Assembly (NCBI GenBank): GCA_036495715.1
Contig: DASXML010000083.1
Span: forward strand, 1-64,000
Length of the DNA stretch: 64,000 nucleotides
Direction of reading: 5' to 3'
From: Scandinavium sp036495715
GTDB taxonomy: Bacteria; Pseudomonadota; Gammaproteobacteria; Enterobacterales; Enterobacteriaceae
A model generated the notes under the pieces. It made no database searches. It was not told where the DNA came from and was given only the letters and a program-made list of their open reading frames with translations. Every line of letters starts with the position of its first letter. Within the stretch, counting starts at the first letter, position 1. Shown here in pieces: positions 44,872 to 54,878 of the stretch. Both the position numbers and the translations under genes were made by a program.

Positions 44872-45864
44872 ATGAAGATAAAGAACCTTTGCCTTACGCT
44901 GTGCGCCTCGCTGCTGCTGACAAGCTTTGCGGGCATCGCTAAAGAAGTGAAAATCGGAATGGCTATTGATGACCTGCGTCTTGAGCGCTGGCAAAAGGAT
45001 CGCGATATATTTGTTAGCAAAGCCGAATCATTAGGCGCAAAAGTATTTGTGCAGTCCGCGAACGGTAACGAAGAAACTCAAATGTCGCAGATTGAAAATA
45101 TGATTAATCGCGGCGTCGATGTATTGGTTATTATTCCTTACAACGGACAGGTGTTAAGCAACGTCATTAAAGAAGCCAAACAGGAAGGCATTAAAGTATT
45201 GGCCTATGACCGTATGATTAATAATGCCGATATTGATTTTTATATTTCCTTTGATAATGAAAAAGTCGGCGAAATGCAGGCCAAAAGCCTTGTCGATAAA
45301 GTGCCAGAAGGGAACTACTTCCTGATGGGCGGTTCGCCGGTGGATAACAACGCCAAGCTGTTCCGCGCCGGGCAGATGAAGGTCTTAAAACCGTATATCG
45401 ACGACGGCAAAATTAAAGTGGTGGGCGATCAGTGGGCCGACGGTTGGTTACCGGAGAACGCACTGAAAATTATGGAAAATGCGCTGACCGCCAACAACAA
45501 CAAAATTGATGCCGTTGTGGCCTCAAACGATGCCACCGCTGGCGGCGCCATTCAGGCACTCAGCGCGCAGGGGTTGGCGGGTAAAGTCGCCATTTCCGGT
45601 CAGGATGCGGATCTCGCCGGGGTGAAACGTATTATCGCAGGCACTCAGACCATGACCGTGTATAAACCGATCACTCAGCTTGCCAACACGGCTGCCGAAA
45701 TTGCGGTGGAGCTTGGCAATGGCCAACAGCCTAAATCCGACACCACGCTGAATAATGGTCTGAAAAACGTGCCTGCGCGTCTGCTTACACCGATTGAAGT
45801 CAATAAAACCAATATCGACAGCACCGTCATTAAAGATGGTTTCCACAAGAAGAGCGAACTGTAA
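44872..45864 (+). CDS. xylF: D-xylose-binding periplasmic protein
   Basis: A 330-aa periplasmic binding protein of the ribose/galactose type. Signal peptide 1-23 before KEVKIGMAIDDLRLERW. Nearly identical to E. coli XylF in the core (NINRGVDVLVIIPYNG, DQWADGWLPENALKIME). ATG at 44872 matches the E. coli start; an ATG immediately before (44869) has slightly better spacing from AAAGG. Confidence 0.97.
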   Translation: MKIKNLCLTLCASLLLTSFAGIAKEVKIGMAIDDLRLERWQKDRDIFVSKAESLGAKVFVQSANGNEETQMSQIENMINRGVDVLVIIPYNGQVLSNVIKEAKQEGIKVLAYDRMINNADIDFYISFDNEKVGEMQAKSLVDKVPEGNYFLMGGSPVDNNAKLFRAGQMKVLKPYIDDGKIKVVGDQWADGWLPENALKIMENALTANNNKIDAVVASNDATAGGAIQALSAQGLAGKVAISGQDADLAGVKRIIAGTQTMTVYKPITQLANTAAEIAVELGNGQQPKSDTTLNNGLKNVPARLLTPIEVNKTNIDSTVIKDGFHKKSEL

Positions 45865-45873
45865 TTCCGCGCG

Positions 45874-45898
45874 CCCCTCTCGCGAGGGGTATTTTTCT
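45874..45898 (+). terminator. attenuating hairpin between xylF and xylG
   Basis: CCCCTC-TCGC-GAGGGG (45874-45889) followed by TATTTTTCTTTT, inside the operon. Likely partial termination to give more XylF than XylGH. Confidence 0.7.
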
Positions 45899-45914
45899 TT
45901 TACGTGGAGCCGCC

Positions 45915-47456
45915 ATGCCTTATTTACTTGAGATGAAAAGCATTACCAAAGCCTTTGGGTCGGTGAAGGCGGTGGATAATGTCAGCCTGCGGCTGAATGC
46001 CGGAGAAGTGGTTTCCCTGTGCGGTGAAAACGGTTCAGGGAAATCAACGCTGATGAAAGTGCTGTGCGGGATTTATCCGCACGGCAGCTATGACGGTGAA
46101 ATCGTCTTTGCCGGGGAACCCGTTCAGGCCGCACATATTCGCGACACCGAACGTCGGGGTATCGCCATTATTCACCAGGAGCTGGCGCTGGTTAAGCACT
46201 TGACGGTGTTGGAAAATATTTTCCTCGGGGCTGAAATCACTCGCTTCGGCGTGCTGGATTACGACCAGATGACCCTGCGCTGCGAGAAACTGCTCGCTCA
46301 GGTGAGCCTCGCCATTTCACCGGATACCCGCGTGGGTGATTTAGGGCTGGGCCAGCAGCAGTTGGTGGAGATCGCCAAGGCGCTGAATAAACAGGTGCGT
46401 CTGTTGATTCTCGATGAGCCCACAGCCTCGCTGACCGAACAGGAAACGGCCATTCTGCTGAACATTATTCGGGATCTGCAAAACCACGGCATCGCCTGTA
46501 TCTATATTTCGCACAAGCTAAATGAAGTAAAAGCCATTTCCGACACCGTGTGCGTCATCCGCGACGGACAACACATTGGCACCCGTGACGCCAGCGGCAT
46601 GAGCGAAGATGACATCATCACCATGATGGTTGGCCGCGAACTGACAGCACTCTACCCGAGCGAACCGCACACGCCCGGTGAAGAGATCCTGCGCGTTGAG
46701 CATCTCACCGCCTGGCATCCGGTGAATCGTCATATTAAGCGCGTGAATGACATTTCCTTTTCTCTGCGGCGCGGGGAGATCCTTGGCATCGCGGGTCTGG
46801 TCGGTGCCGGGCGAACCGAAGCCGTTCAGTGCCTGTTTGGCGTCTGGCGCGGGCGCTGGGAAGGTAGCGTCTTTATCGATGGCAAAGCAGTGCACATTGA
46901 AAACTGCCAGCAGGCGATTGCGCATGGCATCGCGATGGTGCCGGAAGACCGCAAGAAAGACGGCATTGTGCCGGTCATGGCGGTTGGGAAGAACATCACT
47001 CTGGCCGCGCTCGATCAATTCTCCGGACCACTCAGCGCGCTGGACGACGCCGCCGAACAGCACTGCATTCTGCAATCACTCTCACGACTGAAAGTGAAAA
47101 CCTCGTCGCCGGAACTGGCGATTGGCCGACTCAGCGGCGGCAATCAGCAAAAGGCGATTTTGGCCCGCTGCCTGCTGCTTAACCCGCGCATTCTGATCCT
47201 CGATGAACCGACACGCGGCATCGATATCGGGGCGAAATACGAAATCTACAAACTGATTAATCAACTGGTGCAACAAGGCATCGCGGTGATCGTCATCTCT
47301 TCCGAATTGCCGGAAGTGCTGGGGCTGAGCGACCGCGTGCTGGTGATGCACGAAGGCAAACTGAAAGCGGATCTGGTCAACGATAACCTGACCCAGGAAC
47401 ACGTAATGGAAGCGGCCCTGAGGAGTGAACGTCATGTCGAAAAACACGCCGTCTGA
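45915..47456 (+). CDS. xylG: D-xylose ABC transporter ATP-binding protein
   Basis: A 513-aa double ATPase. First domain Walker A GENGSGKST and LILDEPTASLT; second domain GLVGAGRTEAVQ (degenerate P loop), signature LSGGNQQKAILARCLL and LILDEPTRGIDIGAKYEI. It energises XylF/XylH import. It overlaps xylH by 23 bp. Confidence 0.97.
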   Translation: MPYLLEMKSITKAFGSVKAVDNVSLRLNAGEVVSLCGENGSGKSTLMKVLCGIYPHGSYDGEIVFAGEPVQAAHIRDTERRGIAIIHQELALVKHLTVLENIFLGAEITRFGVLDYDQMTLRCEKLLAQVSLAISPDTRVGDLGLGQQQLVEIAKALNKQVRLLILDEPTASLTEQETAILLNIIRDLQNHGIACIYISHKLNEVKAISDTVCVIRDGQHIGTRDASGMSEDDIITMMVGRELTALYPSEPHTPGEEILRVEHLTAWHPVNRHIKRVNDISFSLRRGEILGIAGLVGAGRTEAVQCLFGVWRGRWEGSVFIDGKAVHIENCQQAIAHGIAMVPEDRKKDGIVPVMAVGKNITLAALDQFSGPLSALDDAAEQHCILQSLSRLKVKTSSPELAIGRLSGGNQQKAILARCLLLNPRILILDEPTRGIDIGAKYEIYKLINQLVQQGIAVIVISSELPEVLGLSDRVLVMHEGKLKADLVNDNLTQEHVMEAALRSERHVEKHAV

Positions 47457-48615
47457 ACTGAAGCTCGACGCGCAATCCCCCGCCGCTTTCACAGGGCTAA
47501 AAAACCTCAATTTGCAGGTGTTTGTGATGATCGCCGCGATCGTCGCCATCATGCTGTTCTTCACCTGGACCACCGACGGTTCGTATCTCAGCGCGCGTAA
47601 CGTCTCCAACCTGCTGCGCCAGACCGCCATCACCGGCATTCTGGCGGTAGGGATGGTGTTCGTGATTATCTCTGCGGAAATCGACCTGTCGGTAGGCTCG
47701 ATGATGGGCCTGCTCGGCGGCGTGGCGGCGATTTTCGACGTCTGGCTTGGCTGGCCTTTACCGTTAACGATTGTGGTCACGCTGGCGCTCGGCCTTGTGC
47801 TAGGTGCATGGAACGGATGGTGGGTCGCCTACCGTAAAGTGCCATCGTTTATCGTCACTCTGGCAGGAATGCTGGCGTTTCGCGGCATTCTGATTGGCAT
47901 CACCAACGGCACCACCGTGTCGCCCACCAGCCCAGCAATGTCGCAAATCGGCCAAAGTTATCTGCCAGATAGCCTTGGTTTCATCATTGGCGTGTTGGGG
48001 CTGATGGCGTTTGTAGCCTGGCAATGGCGCGGGCGGATGCGCCGTCAGGCACTCGGACTGAATAATACCGGTTCAACCCGCGTGGTGGGCAGACAGGCAT
48101 TGACGGCGGTGATTGCACTCGGCGCTATCTGGATGCTGAACGATTATCGCGGCGTTCCCACACCGGTATTACTCCTCGCGTTGCTACTCCTGGCAGGCAT
48201 GTTTATGGCGACTCGCACGGCGTTTGGTCGTCGGATTTACGCCATTGGCGGCAATCTGGAAGCCGCACGCCTGTCGGGTATTAACGTCGAGCGCACTAAG
48301 CTTGCAGTGTTCGCCATTAACGGCCTGATGGTGGCCATTGCCGGGCTGATTCTGAGTTCACGCCTCGGGGCCGGTTCACCTTCTGCCGGGAACATCGCCG
48401 AACTCGATGCCATCGCCGCCTGTGTGATTGGTGGCACCAGCCTCGCAGGCGGCGTGGGGAGCGTCGCAGGCGCGGTGATGGGGGCGTTTATCATGTCTGC
48501 GCTGGACAACGGAATGAGCATGATGGACGTACCCACTTTCTGGCAATATATCGTTAAGGGCGCGATTTTACTGCTGGCGGTGTGGATGGATTCGGCCACC
48601 AAGCGGCGGGCCTGA
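47434..48615 (+). CDS. xylH: D-xylose ABC transporter permease
   Basis: A 393-aa permease of the RbsC/XylH type with about ten helices; the conserved ISAEIDLSVGSMMGL and AAACVIGGTS-like segment (AIAACVIGGTSLAGGVGS) are present. ATG 47434 with GAGGAG upstream matches the E. coli start MSKN; GTG 47425 is not used. Confidence 0.97.
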   Translation: MSKNTPSELKLDAQSPAAFTGLKNLNLQVFVMIAAIVAIMLFFTWTTDGSYLSARNVSNLLRQTAITGILAVGMVFVIISAEIDLSVGSMMGLLGGVAAIFDVWLGWPLPLTIVVTLALGLVLGAWNGWWVAYRKVPSFIVTLAGMLAFRGILIGITNGTTVSPTSPAMSQIGQSYLPDSLGFIIGVLGLMAFVAWQWRGRMRRQALGLNNTGSTRVVGRQALTAVIALGAIWMLNDYRGVPTPVLLLALLLLAGMFMATRTAFGRRIYAIGGNLEAARLSGINVERTKLAVFAINGLMVAIAGLILSSRLGAGSPSAGNIAELDAIAACVIGGTSLAGGVGSVAGAVMGAFIMSALDNGMSMMDVPTFWQYIVKGAILLLAVWMDSATKRRA

Positions 48616-48686
48616 TCGCGGCTGTTTCCGCTACGATGGCGACACCTTCGAGTATCGCCATTCTTGTCTCTTCAGGAAAGCAAACT

Positions 48687-49865
48687 ATGTTTGAAAAGCG
48701 CCACCGGGTCACGCTGTTATTCAACGCCAACAAAGCCTACGACCGTCAGGTGGTGGAAGGCGTGGGCGAATATTTGCAGGCGTCACAGTCGGAGTGGGAC
48801 ATTTTTATCGAAGAGGATTTCCGCGCCCGTATTGAAAACATCAAAGAGTGGCTCGGCGACGGCGTCATTGCCGATTTTGACGACCCGATCATTGAAGCCA
48901 TGCTCGGTGATGTGGACGTGCCTATCGTCGGCGTGGGCGGCTCTTATCATCGCCCGGATCAATATCCGGCGGTCCATTATATCGCGACCGATAACCACGC
49001 GTTGGTGGAGAGCGCCTTCCTGCATTTGAAGGAAAAAGGCGTTCATCGTTTTGCTTTTTACGGTTTGCCCTCCTCCAGCGGGAAACGCTGGGCGCTGGAG
49101 CGTGAGCACGCGTTTTGTCAGATAGTGGCGAAAGAGAAATACCGCGGCGTGGTGTATCAGGGTCAGGAAACCGCGCCGGAAAACTGGCAACACGCGCAGA
49201 ACCGACTCGCAGACTGGCTGCAAACTTTGCCGCCGCAAACCGGGATTATCGCCGTGACCGACGCACGGGCGCGCCACATTCTTCAAGCCTGTGAACATTT
49301 GCACATTCCGGTGCCGGAAAAGCTGTGCGTGATTGGTATCGATAACGAAGAGCTGACCCGCTATTTGTCGCGTGTGGCGCTCTCTTCCGTGGCACAGGGG
49401 ACACGTCAGATGGGCTATCAGGCGGCTAAACTGCTGCACCGTCTGTTGGATAATGAAGCATTGCCGCTCCAGCGCCTGTTGGTGCCGCCAGTTCGCGTGA
49501 TTGAGCGCCGCTCTACAGATTATCGTTCGCTTGACGACCCGGCGGTTATCCAGGCGATGCACTACATCCGTAATAACGCCTGCAAGGGCATTAAGGTCGA
49601 ACAGGTACTGGATGCCGTTGGGATTTCGCGCTCGAATCTGGAAAAACGCTTTAAAGAAGAGGTGGGCGAAACTATTCACGCAGTGATCCACAGCGAGAAA
49701 CTGGAAAAAGCGCGCAGCCTGTTAGTGTCTACGTCGTTATCGATTAACGAAATATCACAAATGTGCGGCTATCCGTCGCTGCAGTATTTTTATTCGGTGT
49801 TTAAAAAAGAGTATGACACCACGCCGAAAGAATATCGCGAGCGGTTCGGGGAAGCGCTGGTGTAG
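48687..49865 (+). CDS. xylR: xylose operon activator XylR
   Basis: A 392-aa activator: N-terminal periplasmic-binding-protein-like xylose sensor (residues 1-275; VTLLFNANKAYDRQVVEGVGEYL) and C-terminal AraC HTH (about 290-385; QVLDAVGISRSNLEKRFKEE). With xylose it activates xylAB and xylFGH. Start MFEKRH at 48687 corresponds to E. coli MFTKRH; the frame is open upstream into xylH but unused. Confidence 0.97.
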   Translation: MFEKRHRVTLLFNANKAYDRQVVEGVGEYLQASQSEWDIFIEEDFRARIENIKEWLGDGVIADFDDPIIEAMLGDVDVPIVGVGGSYHRPDQYPAVHYIATDNHALVESAFLHLKEKGVHRFAFYGLPSSSGKRWALEREHAFCQIVAKEKYRGVVYQGQETAPENWQHAQNRLADWLQTLPPQTGIIAVTDARARHILQACEHLHIPVPEKLCVIGIDNEELTRYLSRVALSSVAQGTRQMGYQAAKLLHRLLDNEALPLQRLLVPPVRVIERRSTDYRSLDDPAVIQAMHYIRNNACKGIKVEQVLDAVGISRSNLEKRFKEEVGETIHAVIHSEKLEKARSLLVSTSLSINEISQMCGYPSLQYFYSVFKKEYDTTPKEYRERFGEALV

Positions 49866-49883
49866 CCACTGAGCGTAGAAAAC

Positions 49884-49914
49884 AAAAATGCCTTCCAATG
49901 GAAGGCATTTTTTT
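49884..49914. terminator. bidirectional terminator between xylR and bax
   Basis: AAATGCCTTCC (49886-49896)-AAT-GGAAGGCATTT (49900-49910) with T run TTTTTTT on plus and TTTTTGTTTT on minus. Confidence 0.92.
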
Positions 49915-49931
49915 AACCGCTCAGATTGCGA

Positions 49932-50759
49932 TTACATATGGGCTGCAATCAGACGCTGGTTATCCTGGTACATACTGAACAGGTAGTTATTGTAGCTCGA
50001 CCCACGGGTCGAATAGCCTTTCAGTTTGTGGATCATCGCGCTGGCCGTCACTTCCTGGTCCGTTTTACGCAACTGCGCACGGGACTTACGGAAAGAAGCG
50101 TAGGCCGGGTGCGTGTTCAGGTTCACCGCATACGCCTCAACGGACTCTTTCACCGAGTCAAAGTGAGTGTAGCCTTTCACCTTGCCATTACCGGACGGAC
50201 ATTTACCGCTACCGCACTTCATACCGAACAGATTGTTGTTACTGCGCGCCAGCTTCGACGTACCCCAACCGCTTTCGGCTGCGGCCATGGTCGCGACCAT
50301 GCTGCCAGGAATGATATCCACACGCTCAAGCAGCGAGTTCCACGGGATCCTACGTGTATTCCCGGACCAGCTGATTTTATAACGCTGGGCGATACCTTTC
50401 AGGCGCGTGCGCTCTGTCGGTGACCAACGTCCGTCGTACTGCTTGGAAACAAGCCAGTTACGATCGGCGGTGATTGCCGCATTTTGGCTGGTAATATAAG
50501 GCATTACTGTCCGGAGAAACGCTTTTTTACGAGGTGTTCCGGAAGGGTATTTTCGCAAATCAGGAAGTGAACTACTCTTTGCACTATTGCGAGAATACTC
50601 TTGTTTACTGCTTACCTTACTACTACTGCTGGTCTTTATTATCGGGGCTTTGTGACTCGTTGTTGCTGTGTGCGTCTTTGCTAGCACCCCACCTGAAAAT
50701 GCACAGGTGAGTAACATGAGTATCGCGGCCCCATATCGTCGAATGGGAGTCGATATCAT
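49932..50759 (-). CDS. bax: Bax family glucosaminidase-like protein
   Basis: A 275-aa exported protein (E. coli Bax 274 aa). Signal peptide 1-27 (ending VLAK); Ser/Lys-rich linker; GH73-type Bax domain with the catalytic Glu in AAAESGWGTSKLARSNNNLFG. Probably acts on peptidoglycan; the exact activity is not established. I take ATG 50759 (MISTPIRRYGA) with GGAG upstream, matching E. coli, rather than the longer frame to 50858. Confidence 0.92.
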   Translation of the reverse strand: MISTPIRRYGAAILMLLTCAFSGGVLAKTHTATTSHKAPIIKTSSSSKVSSKQEYSRNSAKSSSLPDLRKYPSGTPRKKAFLRTVMPYITSQNAAITADRNWLVSKQYDGRWSPTERTRLKGIAQRYKISWSGNTRRIPWNSLLERVDIIPGSMVATMAAAESGWGTSKLARSNNNLFGMKCGSGKCPSGNGKVKGYTHFDSVKESVEAYAVNLNTHPAYASFRKSRAQLRKTDQEVTASAMIHKLKGYSTRGSSYNNYLFSMYQDNQRLIAAHM

Positions 50760-50984
50760 TAGGTCTCCTGGTCGGATTAAATCATTCCAACGCCTTGTAT
50801 TATTCACATAACTGCGAAATGAATCGCGAATCATATCAAAAATACCCCGCCAACGCACCCTAAGAAATAGTCCAAATCCGAAACGATGTCACGCACAAAA
50901 GACACCCTTTCGCATCACAAGACTGAAATTGCACGCTTTATCGCAGAAATTCGTATTCTGATTTGAAGCAGATCACTCACCCTG

Positions 50985-51021
50985 CGGCGTCCTCCCCTCA
51001 AATACCATCGCAGGAGGAGGG
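50985..51021 (+). promoter_or_regulatory. candidate MalT boxes upstream of malS
   Basis: GGGGAGGACG on the minus strand (50997-50988) and CAGGAGGAGG on the plus strand (51011-51020) resemble the MalT box GGGGAKGAGG. malS is MalT-activated in E. coli. The rest of the 315-bp bax/malS divergent region shows no gene. Confidence 0.45.
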
Positions 51022-51074
51022 ATTGCACAGCGACTGCTGGCAAAATGTTCAAAAACTGACTTCAGGTGACTGGA

Positions 51075-53108
51075 ATGAAACTTGCCGCCCTTCTCCCGCT
51101 CCTGCTGCCCGGCATCGCCCTTGCGGCCTGGACCAGCCCGGATTTTCCTGAGTTTACGCCTGAAGGCAGCGGAAAATTTTTCAGCCAGAAAACGCTGACG
51201 AAGGGTACTCGCCCTCTGACCTTAAATTTTGACCAACAGTGCTGGCAACCCGCCTCCGCCATAAAACTTAACGAAATGCTCTCGCTTGAGCCTTGTCATG
51301 ATGTCGCGCCGCAATGGCGGCTGTTTCGCGACGGTGAGTACACTCTGACTGTCGATACGCGCTCCGGCACGCCCACACTGATGTTGAGCGTGGCAAGTAC
51401 AACACCCACGGCTACCGCAAACGTTGAGGTACGTCAGTGCCCACGCTGGGACGGTAAACCGCTGACGCTGGATGTCGGCAAGATCTTCGCAGAAGGCAGC
51501 AACGTCCGTGATTTTTATAGCGGGCAAACCGCCACAGTTAACGAAGGTAAAATCACGCTGCAACCCGCCGAGGGCAGTAACGGCCTGCTGTTGCTGGAAA
51601 ACGCGCAGGCCAGCGCGCCTGCGGCTTTCAGCTGGCATAACGCCACCGTCTATTTTGTGCTGACCGATCGTTTCGTGAACGGCAATCCGGCCAACGATAA
51701 CAGCTACGGTCGCCATAAAGACGGTTTGCAGGAGATAGGCACATTTCACGGTGGCGATTTACAAGGACTGACCAGCAAACTCGATTACTTACAACAGCTC
51801 GGCGTGAATGCGCTGTGGATAAGCTCGCCGCTGGAACAAATTCACGGCTGGGTGGGCGGCGGCACCAAAGGCGATTTCCCTCATTACGCCTACCACGGCT
51901 ACTACCCGCAGGACTGGACAAAACTCGACGCCAATATGGGCAGCGAAGACGATCTCCGTCGTCTGGTGGATGAAGCGCACAAACGCGGCATCCGCATTCT
52001 GTTTGACGTCGTCATGAACCACACCGGCTACGCGACGCTCGCGGATATGCAGCAATACCAGTTTGGCGCGCTGTATCTGAAAGGCGATGAACTCAAAAAA
52101 ACGCTCGGTGAACACTGGACAGACTGGAAACCCGGCCCAGGTCAGAGTTGGCACAGCTTTAACGACTACATTAATTTCAGCGATAAAACGGCGTGGGCGA
52201 ACTGGTGGGGTAAGAAATGGATCCGCACCGACATCGGCGACTACGACAACCCGGGCTTTGACGATTTGACGATGTCGCTGGCGTTTCTGCCCGATCTCAA
52301 AACCGAATCGAAAGAGGTTTCTGGCCTGCCGGTGTTTTATCAGCACAAGCCGGACACCGCCGCCAAAACCCTCGCGGGCTACACGCCACGTGACTATCTG
52401 ACGCACTGGCTCAGCCAATGGGTGCGTGATTACGGCATCGACGGATTCCGCATCGATACCGCCAAACACGTTGAGCTTCCGGCCTGGCAACAGTTAAAAA
52501 CCCAGGCCACCGAGGCGCTGGCCGCATGGAAAAAAGAAAACCCCGGCACGTCACCGGATGACGGGGCATTCTGGATGACGGGCGAAGCCTGGGGCCACGG
52601 CGTAATGCAAAGCGCGTATTACCACAACGGCTTCGACGCGATGATTAACTTTGATTATCAGGACCAGGCGGCAAAAGCCGTGGACTGTCTGGCGAATATC
52701 GACCTTACCTGGCAGCAAATGGCCGATAAGCTGCAAAGCTTCAATGTGTTGAGCTATCTCTCTTCTCATGACACACGATTGTTCCGCGAAGGCGGCAGCG
52801 AGGCTGCCGAGCTGCTGTTGCTCGCGCCGGGCGCAGTGCAGATTTTTTACGGCGATGAATCAGCCCGCCCGTTCGGCCCCACCGGGTCTGACCCGCTACA
52901 GGGCACGCGTTCGGACATGAACTGGCAGGACGTCAGCGGAAAAGAAGCCGCCACCGTTGCCCACTGGCAGAAACTGGGTCAGTTCCGCGCCCGTCATCCC
53001 GCCATTGGTGCGGGCAAGCAAACCACGCTCTCATTACCACAGGGTTACGGCTTCGTGCGGGAGCAAGGGGACGATAAAGTGATGGTGGTGTGGGCAGGGA
53101 ATCTTTGA
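51075..53108 (+). CDS. malS: periplasmic alpha-amylase MalS
   Basis: A 677-aa GH13 amylase cutting maltodextrins in the periplasm (E. coli 676 aa). Signal peptide 1-17 (LLPLLLPGIALA). GH13 regions: FDVVMNHTG, GFRIDTAKH (nucleophile Asp), TGEAWGHG (acid Glu) and YLSSHDTRL. Start ATG 51075 (MKLAALLPL); the codons before it are not used in E. coli. Confidence 0.96.
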   Translation: MKLAALLPLLLPGIALAAWTSPDFPEFTPEGSGKFFSQKTLTKGTRPLTLNFDQQCWQPASAIKLNEMLSLEPCHDVAPQWRLFRDGEYTLTVDTRSGTPTLMLSVASTTPTATANVEVRQCPRWDGKPLTLDVGKIFAEGSNVRDFYSGQTATVNEGKITLQPAEGSNGLLLLENAQASAPAAFSWHNATVYFVLTDRFVNGNPANDNSYGRHKDGLQEIGTFHGGDLQGLTSKLDYLQQLGVNALWISSPLEQIHGWVGGGTKGDFPHYAYHGYYPQDWTKLDANMGSEDDLRRLVDEAHKRGIRILFDVVMNHTGYATLADMQQYQFGALYLKGDELKKTLGEHWTDWKPGPGQSWHSFNDYINFSDKTAWANWWGKKWIRTDIGDYDNPGFDDLTMSLAFLPDLKTESKEVSGLPVFYQHKPDTAAKTLAGYTPRDYLTHWLSQWVRDYGIDGFRIDTAKHVELPAWQQLKTQATEALAAWKKENPGTSPDDGAFWMTGEAWGHGVMQSAYYHNGFDAMINFDYQDQAAKAVDCLANIDLTWQQMADKLQSFNVLSYLSSHDTRLFREGGSEAAELLLLAPGAVQIFYGDESARPFGPTGSDPLQGTRSDMNWQDVSGKEAATVAHWQKLGQFRARHPAIGAGKQTTLSLPQGYGFVREQGDDKVMVVWAGNL

Positions 53109-53266
53109 TGCGCGCGATCCCTCTGTTTCGTTACAGAGGGATCATCCACCTTGATAAACATAAACAGGATAAACAGCCAAAGACAAAATCATTCACTGGT
53201 TTGCACCTCGCAGGCGCAGAGGTTATGGTTATCCCCTCACCAGTAAGACCGACAGAACACCTGCAT

Positions 53267-54523
53267 ATGACTTTTTCACTTTTCGGCGACAAATTCACCC
53301 GTCATTCCGGTATCACCCGCCTGATGGAAGATCTTAACGATGGCCTGCGCACGCCCGGCGCAATCATGCTTGGCGGCGGTAACCCGGCGCAAATTCCGCA
53401 GATGAATGACTACTTCCAGAATCTGCTGGCAGAGATGCTGGAAAGCGGCAAAGCCACTGAAGCGCTGTGTAATTACGACGGCCCACAGGGCAAATCCGAG
53501 CTGCTGACAGCCCTGGCAGACATGCTGCGCGAAGAACTCGGCTGGGATATCGGACCACAGAATATTGCACTGACGAATGGCAGTCAGAGTGCGTTTTTCT
53601 ACTTGTTTAACCTCTTCGCCGGTCGCCGCGCCGATGGAAGCACCCGTAAAGTGCTGTTCCCGCTGACGCCGGAATACATTGGCTATGCCGATTCAGGTCT
53701 GGAAGATGACCTGTTTGTTTCCGCACGTCCGAATATCGAACTGCTGCCGGAAGGCCAGTTCAAGTATCACGTCGATTTTGAACATCTGCGCGTGACCGAA
53801 GAAACCGGCATGATTTGCGTTTCCCGCCCAACCAACCCAACGGGCAACGTGATCACCGATGAAGAATTAATGAAGCTCGACGCCCTGGCGAATCAACACG
53901 GTATTCCACTGGTGATTGATAACGCCTACGGCGTACCGTTCCCAGGCATTATTTTTAGCGAAGCGCGCCCGCTGTGGAACCCAAATATCGTCCTGTGCAT
54001 GAGTCTCTCCAAACTCGGCCTGCCGGGCAGCCGCTGTGGCATTATTATCGCCAATGAGAAAATCATCAGCGCCATCACTAATATGAACGGTATTATCAGC
54101 CTCGCGCCTGGCGGGATTGGCCCGGCGATGATGTGCGAAATGATTAAGCGTAAGGATCTGCTGCGCCTGTCAGAAACGGTTATCAAGCCGTTCTATTATC
54201 AGCGCGTGCAGGAAACCATTACGATGATTCGTCGCTATTTACCAGAAGAACGTTGCCTTATTCATAAGCCGGAAGGCGCTATTTTCCTGTGGCTGTGGTT
54301 TAAGGATTTACCCATCACCACCGAAATTCTCTATCAGCGCCTGAAAAAACGCGGTGTGCTGATGGTGCCGGGTGATTTCTTCTTCCCGGGCCTTGATAAA
54401 CCGTGGCCGCATACGCATCAGTGTATGCGAATGAACTATGTCCCTGAGCCTGAGAAAATCGAAGCGGGGGTCAAAATTTTGGCCGAGGAAATAGAAAAAG
54501 CCTGGCTTGAAAGCGGTTGTTAA
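53267..54523 (+). CDS. avtA: valine-pyruvate aminotransferase
   Basis: A 418-aa PLP enzyme (transaminase C), making valine and alanine interconvertible with 2-ketoisovalerate and pyruvate. PLP Lys is in SLSKLGLPGSRCG; NPTGNVIT and DNAYGVPFPG are conserved. ATG 53267 (MTFSLFGDKF) matches E. coli. The frame is open upstream to 53090 with no support. In E. coli avtA is repressed by alanine and leucine. Confidence 0.96.
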   Translation: MTFSLFGDKFTRHSGITRLMEDLNDGLRTPGAIMLGGGNPAQIPQMNDYFQNLLAEMLESGKATEALCNYDGPQGKSELLTALADMLREELGWDIGPQNIALTNGSQSAFFYLFNLFAGRRADGSTRKVLFPLTPEYIGYADSGLEDDLFVSARPNIELLPEGQFKYHVDFEHLRVTEETGMICVSRPTNPTGNVITDEELMKLDALANQHGIPLVIDNAYGVPFPGIIFSEARPLWNPNIVLCMSLSKLGLPGSRCGIIIANEKIISAITNMNGIISLAPGGIGPAMMCEMIKRKDLLRLSETVIKPFYYQRVQETITMIRRYLPEERCLIHKPEGAIFLWLWFKDLPITTEILYQRLKKRGVLMVPGDFFFPGLDKPWPHTHQCMRMNYVPEPEKIEAGVKILAEEIEKAWLESGC

Positions 54524-54528
54524 ACAGT

Positions 54529-54562
54529 AAGGGCTCTGAAATTGCAGGGCCCAATTTTTCCG
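54529..54562 (+). terminator. terminator after avtA
   Basis: GGGCTCTG (54531-54538) with CAGGGCCC (54545-54552), one wobble, then AATTTTT. Confidence 0.8.
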
Positions 54563-54617
54563 TGATCGCCATCATTAATTAATGATATATCCTTCCAAAA
54601 TCGTTAAAACTTTCGCA

Positions 54618-54633
54618 TTAGGATTCATCCTAA
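54618..54633. promoter_or_regulatory. perfect palindrome, Rcs-box-like
   Basis: TTAGGATTCATCCTAA: 7-bp arms with a 2-bp centre, 246 bp upstream of the lipoprotein gene, in a 355-bp AT-rich region (54524-54878) that has no other feature I can support. It resembles RcsB/RcsAB boxes (TTAGGA-like/ATCCTAA arms). Confidence 0.4.
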
Positions 54634-54878
54634 ATAATGAATGCAATTAACCTGCGCTTTATTTTAAATTCCATAATGTAGCCCAACTTAAATATCATCA
54701 TCCGCATAACGCCTTGTTTTATCTATTCTATGAATAAATACCTTATTTCCCCTCCAAAGCTATAAATAAAAGTCATCGTGAAAAGGGTTAACTCTGCCTC
54801 ACCAGCCAGCGCAGGCCGTTATTTTCCACATACACTGATCAATACGCCGCCCGGCGTTTTATTTAGTGGAGTATTGTT

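Noticed and set aside
53090..53266. N-terminal extension of AvtA by 59 residues
   Set aside because: The family begins at MTFSLFGDKF; the extension has unlike composition and overlaps the end of malS.
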